Under the pieces are notes generated by a model that saw only the letters and a program-made list of their open reading frames with translations, was not told the DNA's origin and ran no database searches. From JANXQG01 sp963719885 (lineage in GTDB: Bacteria > Planctomycetota > Planctomycetia > Pirellulales > Thermoguttaceae): a stretch of DNA of 64,000 bases. Below, piece by piece: positions 11,201 to 20,820 of this stretch. The DNA lies in assembly GCA_963719885.1 (NCBI GenBank), contig CAVRDP010000011.1, positions 124,001 to 188,000 of the forward strand, given 5' to 3'. The position numbers and the translations under genes were made by a program. Each line of letters opens with the position of its first letter. Positions within the stretch are counted from its first letter, which is position 1.

Positions 11201-11660
11201 GATTCGGACGCTGGGGGCTCCTCGATGCCTCGCACCTTCTCCATGGCATCCCACAGAGGCGCGGGCAAGGGAAGCGGCCTGCCTGTGCGGGCATCGGCAC
11301 AGATCAAGGACTGAAATCCGGCGCAAAAGGGGTCCCGCGGGCGCCGATCACCCGAAAGCAGAATCGAGCGCTTGCCCGCTGCCACTGCTCGATGGTCAGC
11401 AGGATGGCGACGCGGTCGCCGAGCGCTGCAGGATTGAGATTGCGGGCATAGGCGTCCGCCGTCAGCAGATGAATGCCATCCAGGGCTTCCCGCACGCCTG
11501 CTGCGTCGAAGATCTGCTCGCCGAAAAGGAATGACTCTCGGGAAAAGCACTGAAACTTGAAGGAGGTAAGGAAGTGATGACTTCCATAAGCCATCGTATC
11601 GTCGAAGTGAATCGTGTAGGCGGCGGCAAAATAGTACATAAAATTCATGGCCTCCATCAA
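5285..11660 (-). pseudogene. Iterative fatty-acid/polyketide synthase (TE-AT-KS-KS'-KR-DH), frameshifted
   Basis: Read from 11660 downward and joining three frames, this encodes about 2,100 residues. Order: a hotdog thioesterase-like domain (TIHFDDTMAYGSHHF); an acyltransferase with GHSFGE; a ketosynthase with DAACASS, EGHGTSTPVGD and GLLGHAGWAAG; a second degenerate KS-like region (NGPNFVVDAGSNSLEAAV, resembling a chain-length factor); a ketoreductase (ATGGARGVTAVLL, LLVHGAGVQ); and a dehydratase (FLSCHKVRGVPTLPGAW). The frame changes near 11310, 7980, 7840 and 6600; at 6600 the frame shift falls right after GAGVQTST and homology resumes as LENRRLAEF. The set resembles PUFA-synthase or enediyne-type iterative systems. 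No internal ACP was seen; the only one is on the upstream gene. Product unknown. Four breaks mean either a dead gene or consensus errors. Confidence 0.75.
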
Positions 11661-11681
11661 TTGGCCGGGCGAGCAACCCGG

Positions 11682-12879
11682 CTAGGCTGAAATCCGCGAA
11701 ATGCGATGCTGCAGTTGTCCCTCCGCCGTTGCCGAAAATCCGTGGTCCACCATCCAAACGGCCCCGTTGATTCCCCGTGCCTCGTCGCTGACGAGAAACG
11801 CAATCGTCTGAGCCAAATCCATGGGGGTACACAGTTCCCCGTCGGGCGTCATCGATTCCCAGTGGTTCTGAGCGGCTCGCGCAGTCGGGAAACTTCGCCA
11901 ACAACTCGCCATAGACGGGGCCGCCCGCGACACAGTTGACGCGGATGCCGCTGGATCCCAGTACGCAGGCAAGATAGCGGGTCAGCGATTCAACGGCCGC
12001 CTTGACCACCCCTTGACAGCCCAAGCCGTCGATGAACTGATGGGCGCCCACCGCGGACAGGGTCACGATCGAGCCGCCGCCGCGGGGACGCATCAGCTCG
12101 GCCGCTCGGACTGCACATTGGTGATGCCCGGCCACGTTGGTTTGAAATGCACGTTGCCAATCTTCCGCAGTGAGTTCCAGGAAGGATCCGATACGACCAT
12201 CCGACGCGTTGCACACGAGTATGTCGAGCCCAAACTGCTTTTCGAGCTGCCTGAAGATCTCATCGACATGGTCCGGGTTGGCGACCGAGCCCCAGATATG
12301 AACCGCCCTTCCGCCTTCGCCGTTGATGTCGGCTGCCGTTTGCTCCCCTTGTTCACGAGAGTGAAAGGAATTCACGATGACCGTCGCACCGCGGCGGGCC
12401 AGCAGGCGGGCAATGGTTCGGCCAATGCCTCGCCCCGAGCCGGTCACGAAGGCCACGCGGCCGCTCAGCGGCCTGTCGGCTGCCGCCGGCTCCCCTTCGC
12501 CGGCGGTGTCGGGATAATGCGGCGCTGGAACCGATTGCGGCATCGATGCTCGGACTGCACCGGCTCTGACGCCGGTCCGGACGCGCGGCGATTCCTCTTC
12601 GCCAGCGTCCTGCACAGGTTGTGGCGACTTGCCGCCTTTCTCCAGCAGACCATCGATAAAGTCTGCGATATCAGCGATCGTGCGGGCCGGCGAGGCGGCG
12701 GCTCGAGCCGTTAAATCAAGTCCAAACTCCTCGCTGAGCGCTACGATAATCTCGACGCGCTTCACGGAGTCGATGCCGAGCCCGTTCTCCAATTCCGCGT
12801 CGGCAGTCAGAAGTTCCGTCGGATAACGAGTGGTAGCTGCTATACAATCCACAACTCGTTTGAAAGTGTCGTCACGCAT
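11682..12879 (-). pseudogene. ACP fused to FabL-like enoyl reductase, frameshifted
   Basis: Residues 1-90 are an acyl carrier protein with GIDSVKRVEI (Ser38 is the phosphopantetheine site). After a linker comes a short-chain dehydrogenase domain with GSGRGIGRTIA and VNCVAGGPVYGELL, close to FabL-type enoyl-ACP reductases. Near 11885 the frame shifts; the expected C-terminus (AQTIAFLVSDEA, MVDHGFSA) continues in another frame to a stop at 11682. In the catalytic stretch the conserved Lys is present (QGVVKAAVES), but the Tyr seven residues before it in FabL is Leu. It lies 22 bases upstream of the synthase gene, so it probably supplies carrier and enoyl reduction to it. Confidence 0.72.
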
Positions 12880-12998
12880 GCGCGGCTCCCTGTGGGACTA
12901 GAATCGCGGTCAAAAAGCAACCCTGATTCTACCTGGCGCCGCCGTCACCGCAACGGCTTTTTCGAGAAAAATGCGGGAATTCCCTTTGCGCGGTAGAC

Positions 12999-13070
12999 CT
13001 GCGACGGTCGTAGGGGTTCCACGGTGCGGCGGTTCTGCGACGGTCGCAGGGGTTCTACGGTCCGGTCGCG
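12999..13070. repeat. Two-copy 36-bp tandem repeat
   Basis: CTGCGACGGTCGTAGGGGTT at 12999 recurs 36 bases later at 13035 with minor changes, followed in both by a CTACGG/CCACGG motif. It lies between the synthase locus and the GGDEF-EAL gene. Confidence 0.6.
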
Positions 13071-13076
13071 CGAAGC

Positions 13077-15128
13077 CTAGACGGTTAGGCAGGATGTGCG
13101 CCGGCTGAAGTACTCGACGACTCGCGCGGCCGAGACGGGACGACTCAGATAGAAACCTTGGTACTCGTCGCAGTCGCGCTCCTTGAGGAACGCAAGCTGG
13201 GCCGCGGTCTCCACTCCTTCCGCAAGGACCTTGAGCCCTAGCACCTTTGCGAGAAGGATCACCGTCGAGGCGATTTGACCGTCGTCCGCCTCCGGATAGT
13301 CTTTGATAAACGCGCGATCGATCTTGAGGCGATCGAGGGGAAGCTGCCGCAGATAGGCGAACGACGAATACCCGGTGCCGAAATCATCGATGCTGACACT
13401 TACGCCCATTTTCTTGAGTATGTTGAGCCGCGCCACCGCCTGCTCGACGTTGTCGATCAGCAGACCTTCGGTGACTTCGAGATCCAGCTTGCATGGGTCG
13501 ACGCCCCACTCCCCGATTGAATCCGCGATGCTCCGGCAGAAGTCTTCATCCTTGAATTGGACGGCGCTGACGTTGACGGAGATCTTGACGTCATAGCCTG
13601 CGTCGGTCCACTCTGCGAGCTGCCTGCAGGCTTCATGGACGATCCACTTGCCCACCGGAATGATCTCCTGGCTTTCTTCGAGAAGCTGAACGAAGCGCTG
13701 CGGCGTTATCACTTCTCCGTCGTGTCGCCATCGCAGGAGCGCCTCGACGCCGGTGACCTCTTCGGTCTGCACGTCGACTTGCGGCTGATACAGCAGGAAG
13801 AACTCGTTTCGTTCCAGGGCATGCGACAGGTGCTCCTGCGTCTTCCGGTACTCGACCAGGCGATTCGTCATCTCAGCTTCGTAGCACGCGTGCCCCAGTC
13901 GATGTTCCTTGGCGTGGAACATCGCCGTGTCGGCGAATGCCAGCAACTCGTTGTCCGTTTCGGCATGGTCCGGACAGAGCGCGTAGCCCACGCTGACACC
14001 CAAGGCGAACTCCGCTTCGTCCACTGCGTATCGTCGCGTCAGTACTTCGCAGATATCCGCGGCTATCGATTCGGCCTGGTCCCGGCCGCGAAGTTGCGGG
14101 TAAATGACGCAGAATTCATCCCCGCCGAGGCGCGCGATGTTGGAGCGGTCTCCAAACGCTGCATTCAAACGGGAAGCGACTTCTACGAGCGTTTTGTCAC
14201 CGAGCGGGTGGCCTAAGGTGTCGTTGATCTCCTTGAATCCATCCATATCGAGCAAGAACAGCGCCATCTGTTCCGATTTCGCATGGGCGTGCGCGACTCT
14301 TTCTCTCAGTTTCTCTTGAAACTGGAAGCGATTGATCAATCCGGTCAGCGCATCGGTCGTGGCAAGATGGTGAAGCCTCTCGCTCTTCTTCTCAAGATCC
14401 TGGCTGAGTTTGATCAGGTTTCTGATGCGCAGTTGGCAGTACTGTTCGCCCTGCTGGCAACAGAAGAACGTACAAACGGCAATGCCGATGACGAGCACGA
14501 ATTGGTCGAACCGCCATGTGCAGAACGTGTTGTATATCCCACACGCCGTCGTGTAGTACAACACGAAGGCGACTAGATTGATCACCAGCCAATAGAAGGC
14601 GACGCGGACGCCGACGACCTGCGAGGCAACCACGATGGATACCGGGAAGTACAGCATGGTTACCGCCACGGCCGGGTCGCTAATCGAAACACAGAACAAT
14701 CCGATGGCGCTGGCAAGCAGGTTCAGATTCATGATGCGGCGGTGCTTCGTGTGGTTCCAAAACGACACCACGATGGCGAGATGAACTAGAAAGTCCATCA
14801 AACAGACTGCCGCGGCCACGTGATAGCCACGATACCATAAGAAGATGCCGTTGACGAGCCACGTCAACCAGGTCACCAGCAAGAACTTCCAGACACGCCG
14901 AGCACGCAGTTCCTCTACGTCGGTCGACTCGACGAAGACTTCACTTTCCTCTTTCTTGATAGCGATCCAGTTGACCATCGCTCCCTCGTCCGATAGGTAC
15001 GTTCGCCGGACCCGATAAGTCTTTCCGGGCATCGCCAGCGCTTTACGTGGGAAACATGAGGCCATGTTCCCAAGGGAAATATAGGTTGTTTCCACGACAT
15101 TCAGCCGAGATTTCCAATCTTCATGCAC
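13077..15128 (-). CDS. Membrane GGDEF-EAL diguanylate cyclase/phosphodiesterase
   Basis: 683 residues, intact. Residues about 80-225 form several transmembrane helices, a membrane sensor without a recognised ligand domain. The diguanylate cyclase domain has GGDEF at 335-339 with preceding DMDGFKEINDTLGH. The EAL domain starts near 440, with EAL at 462-464 and SIDDFGTGYSS further on. Both active-site motifs look complete, so it could make or degrade cyclic di-GMP. The start is uncertain: residues 1-50 carry no recognised domain, and later Met codons (for example Met51) are possible. It stands alone, transcribed toward the synthase locus. Confidence 0.92.
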   Translation of the reverse strand: MHEDWKSRLNVVETTYISLGNMASCFPRKALAMPGKTYRVRRTYLSDEGAMVNWIAIKKEESEVFVESTDVEELRARRVWKFLLVTWLTWLVNGIFLWYRGYHVAAAVCLMDFLVHLAIVVSFWNHTKHRRIMNLNLLASAIGLFCVSISDPAVAVTMLYFPVSIVVASQVVGVRVAFYWLVINLVAFVLYYTTACGIYNTFCTWRFDQFVLVIGIAVCTFFCCQQGEQYCQLRIRNLIKLSQDLEKKSERLHHLATTDALTGLINRFQFQEKLRERVAHAHAKSEQMALFLLDMDGFKEINDTLGHPLGDKTLVEVASRLNAAFGDRSNIARLGGDEFCVIYPQLRGRDQAESIAADICEVLTRRYAVDEAEFALGVSVGYALCPDHAETDNELLAFADTAMFHAKEHRLGHACYEAEMTNRLVEYRKTQEHLSHALERNEFFLLYQPQVDVQTEEVTGVEALLRWRHDGEVITPQRFVQLLEESQEIIPVGKWIVHEACRQLAEWTDAGYDVKISVNVSAVQFKDEDFCRSIADSIGEWGVDPCKLDLEVTEGLLIDNVEQAVARLNILKKMGVSVSIDDFGTGYSSFAYLRQLPLDRLKIDRAFIKDYPEADDGQIASTVILLAKVLGLKVLAEGVETAAQLAFLKERDCDEYQGFYLSRPVSAARVVEYFSRRTSCLTV

Positions 15129-15399
15129 CTGATGACGAGATGGATTCTATCGCGTCGCCGTTTCGTCGCGGAGTTGATCTGGTCCAGCGGCGTACTCGCA
15201 AGGGGCATCACAGCCGCTACGATCGTTATTTCTTCAGTATATGGATCATGTTCGACTTCCCATGAGTTAAATGTGTTCATGTACTACAACGTGAGTATCA
15301 CGTTGTGGACCAGGAATTTCAATGATTAGTGTTCCGATGATTCTTCCCGCGGGAAGGAATTCTCCACAACGGCAAATAGCTCGTTCCCGACACCCGTCC

Positions 15400-17565
15400 C
15401 TATTTCGCGAGTGCTTCGGCCTCGACGTAGCGGATGTTGACTACCGCCAGCAGGTTGCCGGCTTCCGGGCCTGCCCGTTCGTCGAGGTTTTCTTGCCGCT
15501 CTTTTCCCAGGCCCATGCCAACCCGGCGCGGGCCGCTCGCGGGCGCATAGAAGGCGGCCGTGATCAGTCCGATCTGGTCGGTGAACTTCTGCCGCGCGGC
15601 GAGCGAGTCGTCGGCGTCGACGACCACGAACTCGTTGAGTTTGCCTTGCACCCCGGTTTCCGTGACGAACCCCCGCACCGCGTTGACTTCGCCGGCTTTG
15701 GGGTCGAGGACCCACTCGCGGGCCTCGTCCAGGTTCACGCGCTTGCCGACAAGGTAGGTTGCCACGCCCTTGGCCTTTTCCAGCTCGGGAAGCGTGTTGA
15801 GCCCGTCGACCAGCAGCCGCATGAGCGTCAGGTTGCCGCTGTGATTCTCGATCCAGATCTCCATCACCTCGCCCTTGTGGACGGGGACGAACAGGTCGTT
15901 GCCGCGGAACACGCCCGGCCGCTCCTGGCCGCCGATCATGATCTTCAGGCGATAGGGGAATTTCGGGTCTTGCATGGGGTGCGGACCCCGCGAGCGCTCG
16001 TCAATCCGCTCGACGACCGGCGCGGCGACGGGCTGGGGGTCATTGCCGCTGGGGAGAACGAGGCGGCGGTCTTCCGGCTTGACGACCACGCTACGGCCGA
16101 GCATGGCCCATTCCGATTCGTTCAGCAGCGCGGCCCCGCCCGCCGAGGCAAGCACGTCTTCGCCTTCGGTCCGCACCAGCTTGCACTGGATGTTCACGAC
16201 GCGGCCGGCCCGGTTCCGCAAGGTGCCCAGGGCGATGGCCGGCATGCCGTCGACGTTCTTGGACAAGCGGGCGAGCGCCGTGGAAGAGGCGAGATCGTCG
16301 AGCTTGAAGGATTGGTCCCTGAGCGCCTTTTGCAGATGCCGCCGGTCGATGACGCGGTATTTGCTGGCCGCCTGATCGACCAGATGGTGTTCGAGTTCCT
16401 CGGAGCAGTATCGCCCCAGCAGGCCGAAATCGGCGCCCAGCAGTTCGCCCATTTTCGTATCGTTGGTGAATTCCAGGACCCCCACTCGGCCGATTTGCCG
16501 CTCCTGCATGTCGCAAGCAAGCTGCTCGGCCACGTCGGAAAGCAGTTGTCGCAGCGTTTGCGGACGTAGCCGCACGACCACCGGCACGCCCGACACGCCC
16601 GATCGCACGATCCGCACGGGCGTCTGCGGGCGATGGAACACAGCATCGGCCGTATGCCGCACGCAGCGGTTGACATATTCGTAAAGCTCGTCGATGTCGA
16701 CGTTGCCGTCACCGTCCTTGTCGGCGTGGCCCTTGAGCCCTTGATTGAGCCAGAAGCTGAACAACGACTGTTGTTTCTCCTCCCAGATCTGGCTCTTCTG
16801 GTCGGCCGTGGAACTGGCCAAGGTGACGACCTTTTCCAGGTCCGCGAAGGGCTGGCCGAGTTCCTTGCCGGTCACGCCGTGGTCACTTTCGCCTTTTTCG
16901 CTGCCGGCATGGCAGGCGTCGAGGACGAGCAGCTTGACGTTCGCCCGGCAGGCGGCGACTTGCTCGCGGAACCAGGCCACGGGAATGCCCGTTTCCGCCG
17001 GATGGGCCGGATCGCAGTCCATGGGCGCCAGGTACATCTTGCCCGTCGCATCGCGGAAGCCGTGGCCGCTGAAATAGACGAAGACCGTATCGTCGGCCTC
17101 CGGCTTTTGCAGCCACTGCGGCAAGGCGGCGAGGAGACTGGCCTTCAGCGGTTGGCGGCTGGTATCGACAGCCCGGTCGGTCATCTCCAAGACGCATTCC
17201 TGGGGATAGCCGCCGCGGATGCAGAGCGTCTCCGAGAGCCGTGCGACATCGTTGTCGGTAAAGCGGAGCGGGTTGGCTCGCTGATACTTTTCAATGCCGA
17301 TCAAGATGGCCCATTGGCGGCCCTTGACGGCGGCGCTCCGCCGCGTGGGCTCGACCCAGGCGCCGCTTTCCTGCTGACTCGGCCCTGGGCGGCCCTTGAC
17401 GGCGGGGCCCTTGACGGCGGGATCCTGCTGCGCGGCGGCAGGCTCGTCAGCCCGGGCGCCGCACGACCGCCATGCCCCCCACAAAACCAGTAGCCCCAGG
17501 ACCGCCCGCAGGCAGCGTGCCAGCCGCGGGCGTTGGAACGAACGGTCAAGATTTGCGCGTTTCAT
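15400..17565 (-). CDS. Secreted caspase-family peptidase with EF-hand and CsgG/FlgO-like region
   Basis: 721 residues. The start at 17565 is chosen for its ribosome-binding site (GGGGAG, about 10 bases upstream) and because it yields a basic, hydrophobic signal-type N-terminus (LRAVLGLLVLWGAW). The peptidase C14 domain spans about 83-300 with YFSGHGF (His168) and LDACHAG (Cys218). It is followed by an EF-hand-like loop DKDGDGNVDIDEL (282-294). Residues about 330-480 (RVGVLEFTND and onward) resemble CsgG/FlgO-type lipoprotein domains. The C-terminal third is unassigned. An insertion of short PAVKG-like repeats separates signal and peptidase. A second caspase gene lies just upstream on the same strand, so the two may form a protease pair. 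Confidence 0.88.
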   Translation of the reverse strand: MKRANLDRSFQRPRLARCLRAVLGLLVLWGAWRSCGARADEPAAAQQDPAVKGPAVKGRPGPSQQESGAWVEPTRRSAAVKGRQWAILIGIEKYQRANPLRFTDNDVARLSETLCIRGGYPQECVLEMTDRAVDTSRQPLKASLLAALPQWLQKPEADDTVFVYFSGHGFRDATGKMYLAPMDCDPAHPAETGIPVAWFREQVAACRANVKLLVLDACHAGSEKGESDHGVTGKELGQPFADLEKVVTLASSTADQKSQIWEEKQQSLFSFWLNQGLKGHADKDGDGNVDIDELYEYVNRCVRHTADAVFHRPQTPVRIVRSGVSGVPVVVRLRPQTLRQLLSDVAEQLACDMQERQIGRVGVLEFTNDTKMGELLGADFGLLGRYCSEELEHHLVDQAASKYRVIDRRHLQKALRDQSFKLDDLASSTALARLSKNVDGMPAIALGTLRNRAGRVVNIQCKLVRTEGEDVLASAGGAALLNESEWAMLGRSVVVKPEDRRLVLPSGNDPQPVAAPVVERIDERSRGPHPMQDPKFPYRLKIMIGGQERPGVFRGNDLFVPVHKGEVMEIWIENHSGNLTLMRLLVDGLNTLPELEKAKGVATYLVGKRVNLDEAREWVLDPKAGEVNAVRGFVTETGVQGKLNEFVVVDADDSLAARQKFTDQIGLITAAFYAPASGPRRVGMGLGKERQENLDERAGPEAGNLLAVVNIRYVEAEALAK

Positions 17566-17616
17566 GCTTGTTTCTCCCCAAAAAGTGGCCGGTAAGAGGT
17601 ATGTCATGGTCCCAAA

Positions 17617-17721
17617 GTAGCAGGCACTCTCCGAGTGCCGTCCGCCAGAAGCTCCTCATCCTTACGCGTAAACCCGCGGCCAGGGCCGCGGGGCGGACGG
17701 CACAGGGACTGTGCCTGCCAC
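17617..17721. repeat. Inverted pair of 30-bp hairpin repeats
   Basis: Two copies of the interspersed hairpin repeat face each other: GTAGCAGGCACTCTCCGAGTGCCGTCCGCC-type at 17617-17646 and the reverse-oriented copy at 17692-17721, 45 bases apart. The stem dinucleotides differ (TC/GA in one, AG/CT in the other) but stay paired. The pair resembles a BIME in the gap between the two caspase genes. Confidence 0.85.
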
Positions 17722-17826
17722 TTTTTCCCGCAGTTCAGGGTTTCAAATAGACCGCTTTGCCCGTGACGTTCGAAAAGGTGCGCTTCGTGCGGCTTGAGCA
17801 GTTCCAGCCCCTTTTTCGCGTGTGTG

Positions 17827-19386
17827 TCATTGATTTTCTTCGAAGTACTGCTTCATCCCTTCACGGCACCGCTGGTGTGCTTCCTTTAGACTCAGTGGTC
17901 CGGAAGACCGCAACAGGGCATCGACGAGTTGGTACGTCATCACGGGCATGTGGACCTTGAGTTGGGAAACATCGATCGATTTCTGGGCTCGGCTCCACTC
18001 GTCAAGGTCGGCATCGGTAACTCGAACGGAGTAGCTGGACTGGTCGCCGGCGCACGCCGTCAGCACGGTCGCGTCCGACTGGCCGAGGTCCTTCAGCCGC
18101 GAGACTTGATGCTGCATGAACTCGAACTGGAACGGTTCCTCGCGGGCGTCGGCGGCCGCAAGCTCCTTCTCCGTGCCTTGCCTGCCGAATCCGCCCGCGT
18201 GGCAGGTCTCGAAGATCATCACGACCTGCCGGCCATCGAGCGCCTGCAGCCAGCGGCCCATGAGATCGTCGGTAACACATGTCATTGGCAAGAGGATGCG
18301 ATTGGCGTCCGCGTCGGTTCGTACGCCGGCGCGCGAACGGCGGGAATCCACGCATCGAAGCGGGCCTTGCGATCGGCAGCCAGCGTGCCCGCCTTATACT
18401 GCTTGGCGAGAACGGAGAGAATCGCAATGTCCGCATATTCGTGCGGCAGCAATAAATAGGTGTACTGATGCGGGTCGTCCTTCAGGCCGGTGATGCGCTC
18501 GCCATGCGTGCAGAAATAGATAAAAACGGTGTCGCCCGGCCGGGCCACCGAAGGCAGCCAATGGGTGATGGTTTCCTCCATTTGCGCGGGTGGCCTGCTC
18601 GTCGGTGTACGTCCTGACGTCGGACAGGTCGCCCAATTCCCGCAGGACCTTGGCCATCGTGGTGGCGCCGCTGGCGTTGGCCGGCCGGTTGGGTTCCCAT
18701 TTGCCTTGGGCCGCCTCTTTGGCTTCGGAATTGAACTCAAAATGCGAAACGCCGAAGAACGCCCCGTAACGATGCGTGCCCGCGGGCTCGGTCCCGGCGT
18801 TGCGCGCGATAGTGGTGATCTCGACGTGGTGCTCAGCCCAGGCGGATGGTTTTTCCTGGCTCAGCTTTTGCTTGGCAGCGTGAAGGTCGTTCCCGGCGAC
18901 CGGATTGAACCATTTCTGCCGCAAGGCGGGATCGGAGAGGCCGGCCAGAGGTTCCTTCGACACGATCACCTTGATCAGCTCGGTCCCGAACGGCGGACCG
19001 ATCCGCCAGCGGAAGAGGGCCTTGTTCTTGGCCGAAGGGATCGCCACGGTGACGCCCGCCTTGACGCGGTTGTCGGATTGGCCCGAGTTGGGGAAGATCT
19101 GAAAGACCTTGCCGTCGGCCTGCTTGTAGAGGACGTAGGCGAAGCCGTCGGCTTCGGAGAGGACGGCAACTGCCAGTGAGTCGCCTTCACGGTAGGCGCG
19201 GGAAATATGGTTCACGCCGGCCCGCACGTAGAAGTGGGGCTGCTCTTGCTTGATCGATTCCGGGGCGTTGGAAACTTGTTCATTCCCCGCCGGCGACTGC
19301 GGCGTGTCAGCCCGGAGGAACCCCGACACGCCGACGGCGACCAGAAACAAACCGGAAACACAAAGGATTGAGCATTTGCTAGCCAT
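17827..19386 (-). pseudogene. Second caspase-family protein, two frameshifts
   Basis: The protein begins MASKCSILCVSGLFLVAVGV, a signal peptide, followed by a DUF4384-like domain (YREGDSLAVAVLSEADGFAY, VFQIFPNSGQ). The peptidase C14 domain continues in two other frames: VFIYFCTHGE supplies the His region and VMIFETCHAGGFG the catalytic Cys region. The frame changes near 18585 and near 18305. All three pieces join without missing homology, ending at 17827. DUF4384-caspase fusions are common in planctomycetes. Whether the breaks are real or errors cannot be decided here. Confidence 0.78.
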
Positions 19387-19833
19387 GGGAATTGATTTCC
19401 TTTGCCGACAAGGGGACGAGCTTGGTTAATTGAATTACCAAGACGCGCAGTAATCAATAGTCCACTTAGGGGGTTTCGAGACGCGTTAGCAACAAAGTTG
19501 GGTTCGTATTTCCCCCTAATTGTGAGGCAAAGAATTGAGGGGATAAACTTTGGCGTATTTCAGCAGCGGCAGCTTGTCAGCGGAGACCGATCGTGCTAGG
19601 ATACCTTTGTCCTCTTCCATGTTCGTGCTGTAGATGCATATTTTTGGTGAGCCGATAAGATGCCCGTAGGGTGCCTGAATTAAAGAACTTGGCCGCGTGT
19701 ATAGCCTTTGACCGGCCTCGTGCCGGCAACGGATCACACAACCCGGGTTCCAGGCGCCCCCTTAAGCAAGACGGGCTCTCAAAAAACCATCACCACGGCA
19801 TTAGGGCGGAGGACTTTTTTGTTTAACTATCCT
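19387..19833. other. 447-bp gap before larE
   Basis: I see no confident gene. A minus-strand frame ending at 19516 (SADKLPLLKYAKVYPLNSLP) looks protein-like and could be the tail of a lost gene, but its start region has no support. No tRNA or riboswitch was recognised. Confidence 0.4.
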
Positions 19834-20682
19834 ATGTCTTCCCTTCCCTCCGATCTTGCCGCCAAGCGCGACCGCTTGCTCGAACTGCTGCAAGGCTACG
19901 GCAGTTGCGCCGTAGCCTTTTCCGGCGGGCTGGACAGCACGGTCGTGGCCAAGGCGGCGCAACTGGCCTTGGGCGATCGGGCGGTGGCCGTAACGGGCGT
20001 AAGCGCAAGCCTGGCGGGCGGCGAGTTGGATGAGTGCGTCACGCTCGCCCGGCAGATCGGCATTCGCCACGAAGTGATCCGAACGGACGAACTGTCCATT
20101 CCCGGCTATCAGGCCAACAGCGGCAATCGCTGTTACTTCTGCAAGACCGAATTGTTCGTGAAAGTCCAGCAGCTTGCCGCTCGATTGGGCGTGGCCGTGG
20201 TGTGCGACGGCACGAACCACGATGACCGCGGCGAGCATCGCCCCGGCATGCAGGCCGGCCGCGAGCGGCAGGTCCGCAGTCCGTTGGCCGAGTGCGAGTT
20301 GACGAAGGCCGAGATCCGGCAGTTGGCCGCGGCCTGGGAGTTGCCCATCTGGGACAAGCCGGCGACGCCCTGCCTGAGCAGCCGCATTGCCTATGGCGAA
20401 ACGGTGACGCCGGAGCGGCTGGCGATGATCGCCGCCGCCGAGGAATTCTTGCGTGGGCACGGTTTTCAGCCCTTGCGGGTCCGCTATCACAAGGGCGACA
20501 TGGCGCGGATCGAGGTCTCGCTGGAGGCCTTGCCGCGGCTCTTCGAGCCGGGTTTCCGCGCCGAGGTCGTCGAGAAGCTCAAGGCGCTCGGCTTCAAGTT
20601 CGTCTCGGTCGATCTGGAAGGTTTTCGCAGCGGCAGCATGAACGTCGTGCTGGCGGTCGAGAGCTTGAAGATCGCGCGATAA
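19834..20682 (+). CDS. larE: ATP-dependent sacrificial sulfur transferase LarE
   Basis: 282 residues. LarE adenylates and thiolates the nicotinic-acid-derived precursor of the nickel-pincer cofactor of lactate racemase and relatives. The PP-loop SGGLDST is at residues 30-36. The region GNRCYFCKTELF (Cys100, Cys103) and the later ATPCLSSRI (Cys180, equivalent to the sulfur-donating Cys of Lactobacillus LarE) are present. I chose ATG 19834 because conserved sequence begins there. No larB or larC is in the window, so the other cofactor genes must lie elsewhere. Frame intact. Confidence 0.92.
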   Translation: MSSLPSDLAAKRDRLLELLQGYGSCAVAFSGGLDSTVVAKAAQLALGDRAVAVTGVSASLAGGELDECVTLARQIGIRHEVIRTDELSIPGYQANSGNRCYFCKTELFVKVQQLAARLGVAVVCDGTNHDDRGEHRPGMQAGRERQVRSPLAECELTKAEIRQLAAAWELPIWDKPATPCLSSRIAYGETVTPERLAMIAAAEEFLRGHGFQPLRVRYHKGDMARIEVSLEALPRLFEPGFRAEVVEKLKALGFKFVSVDLEGFRSGSMNVVLAVESLKIAR

Positions 20683-20820
20683 ACCGGCCCGTACTCTTGC
20701 CCATCCCGGAGGGATGATTGAGAATAGCCCGATCGTCTCGGGACGAATGGAATTCGGTTATGCGAGGGCAAAGGCCGCCCGACGCCCCAGATTTGTTGCG
20801 GCAAGATCGGTAGCGAAGCG

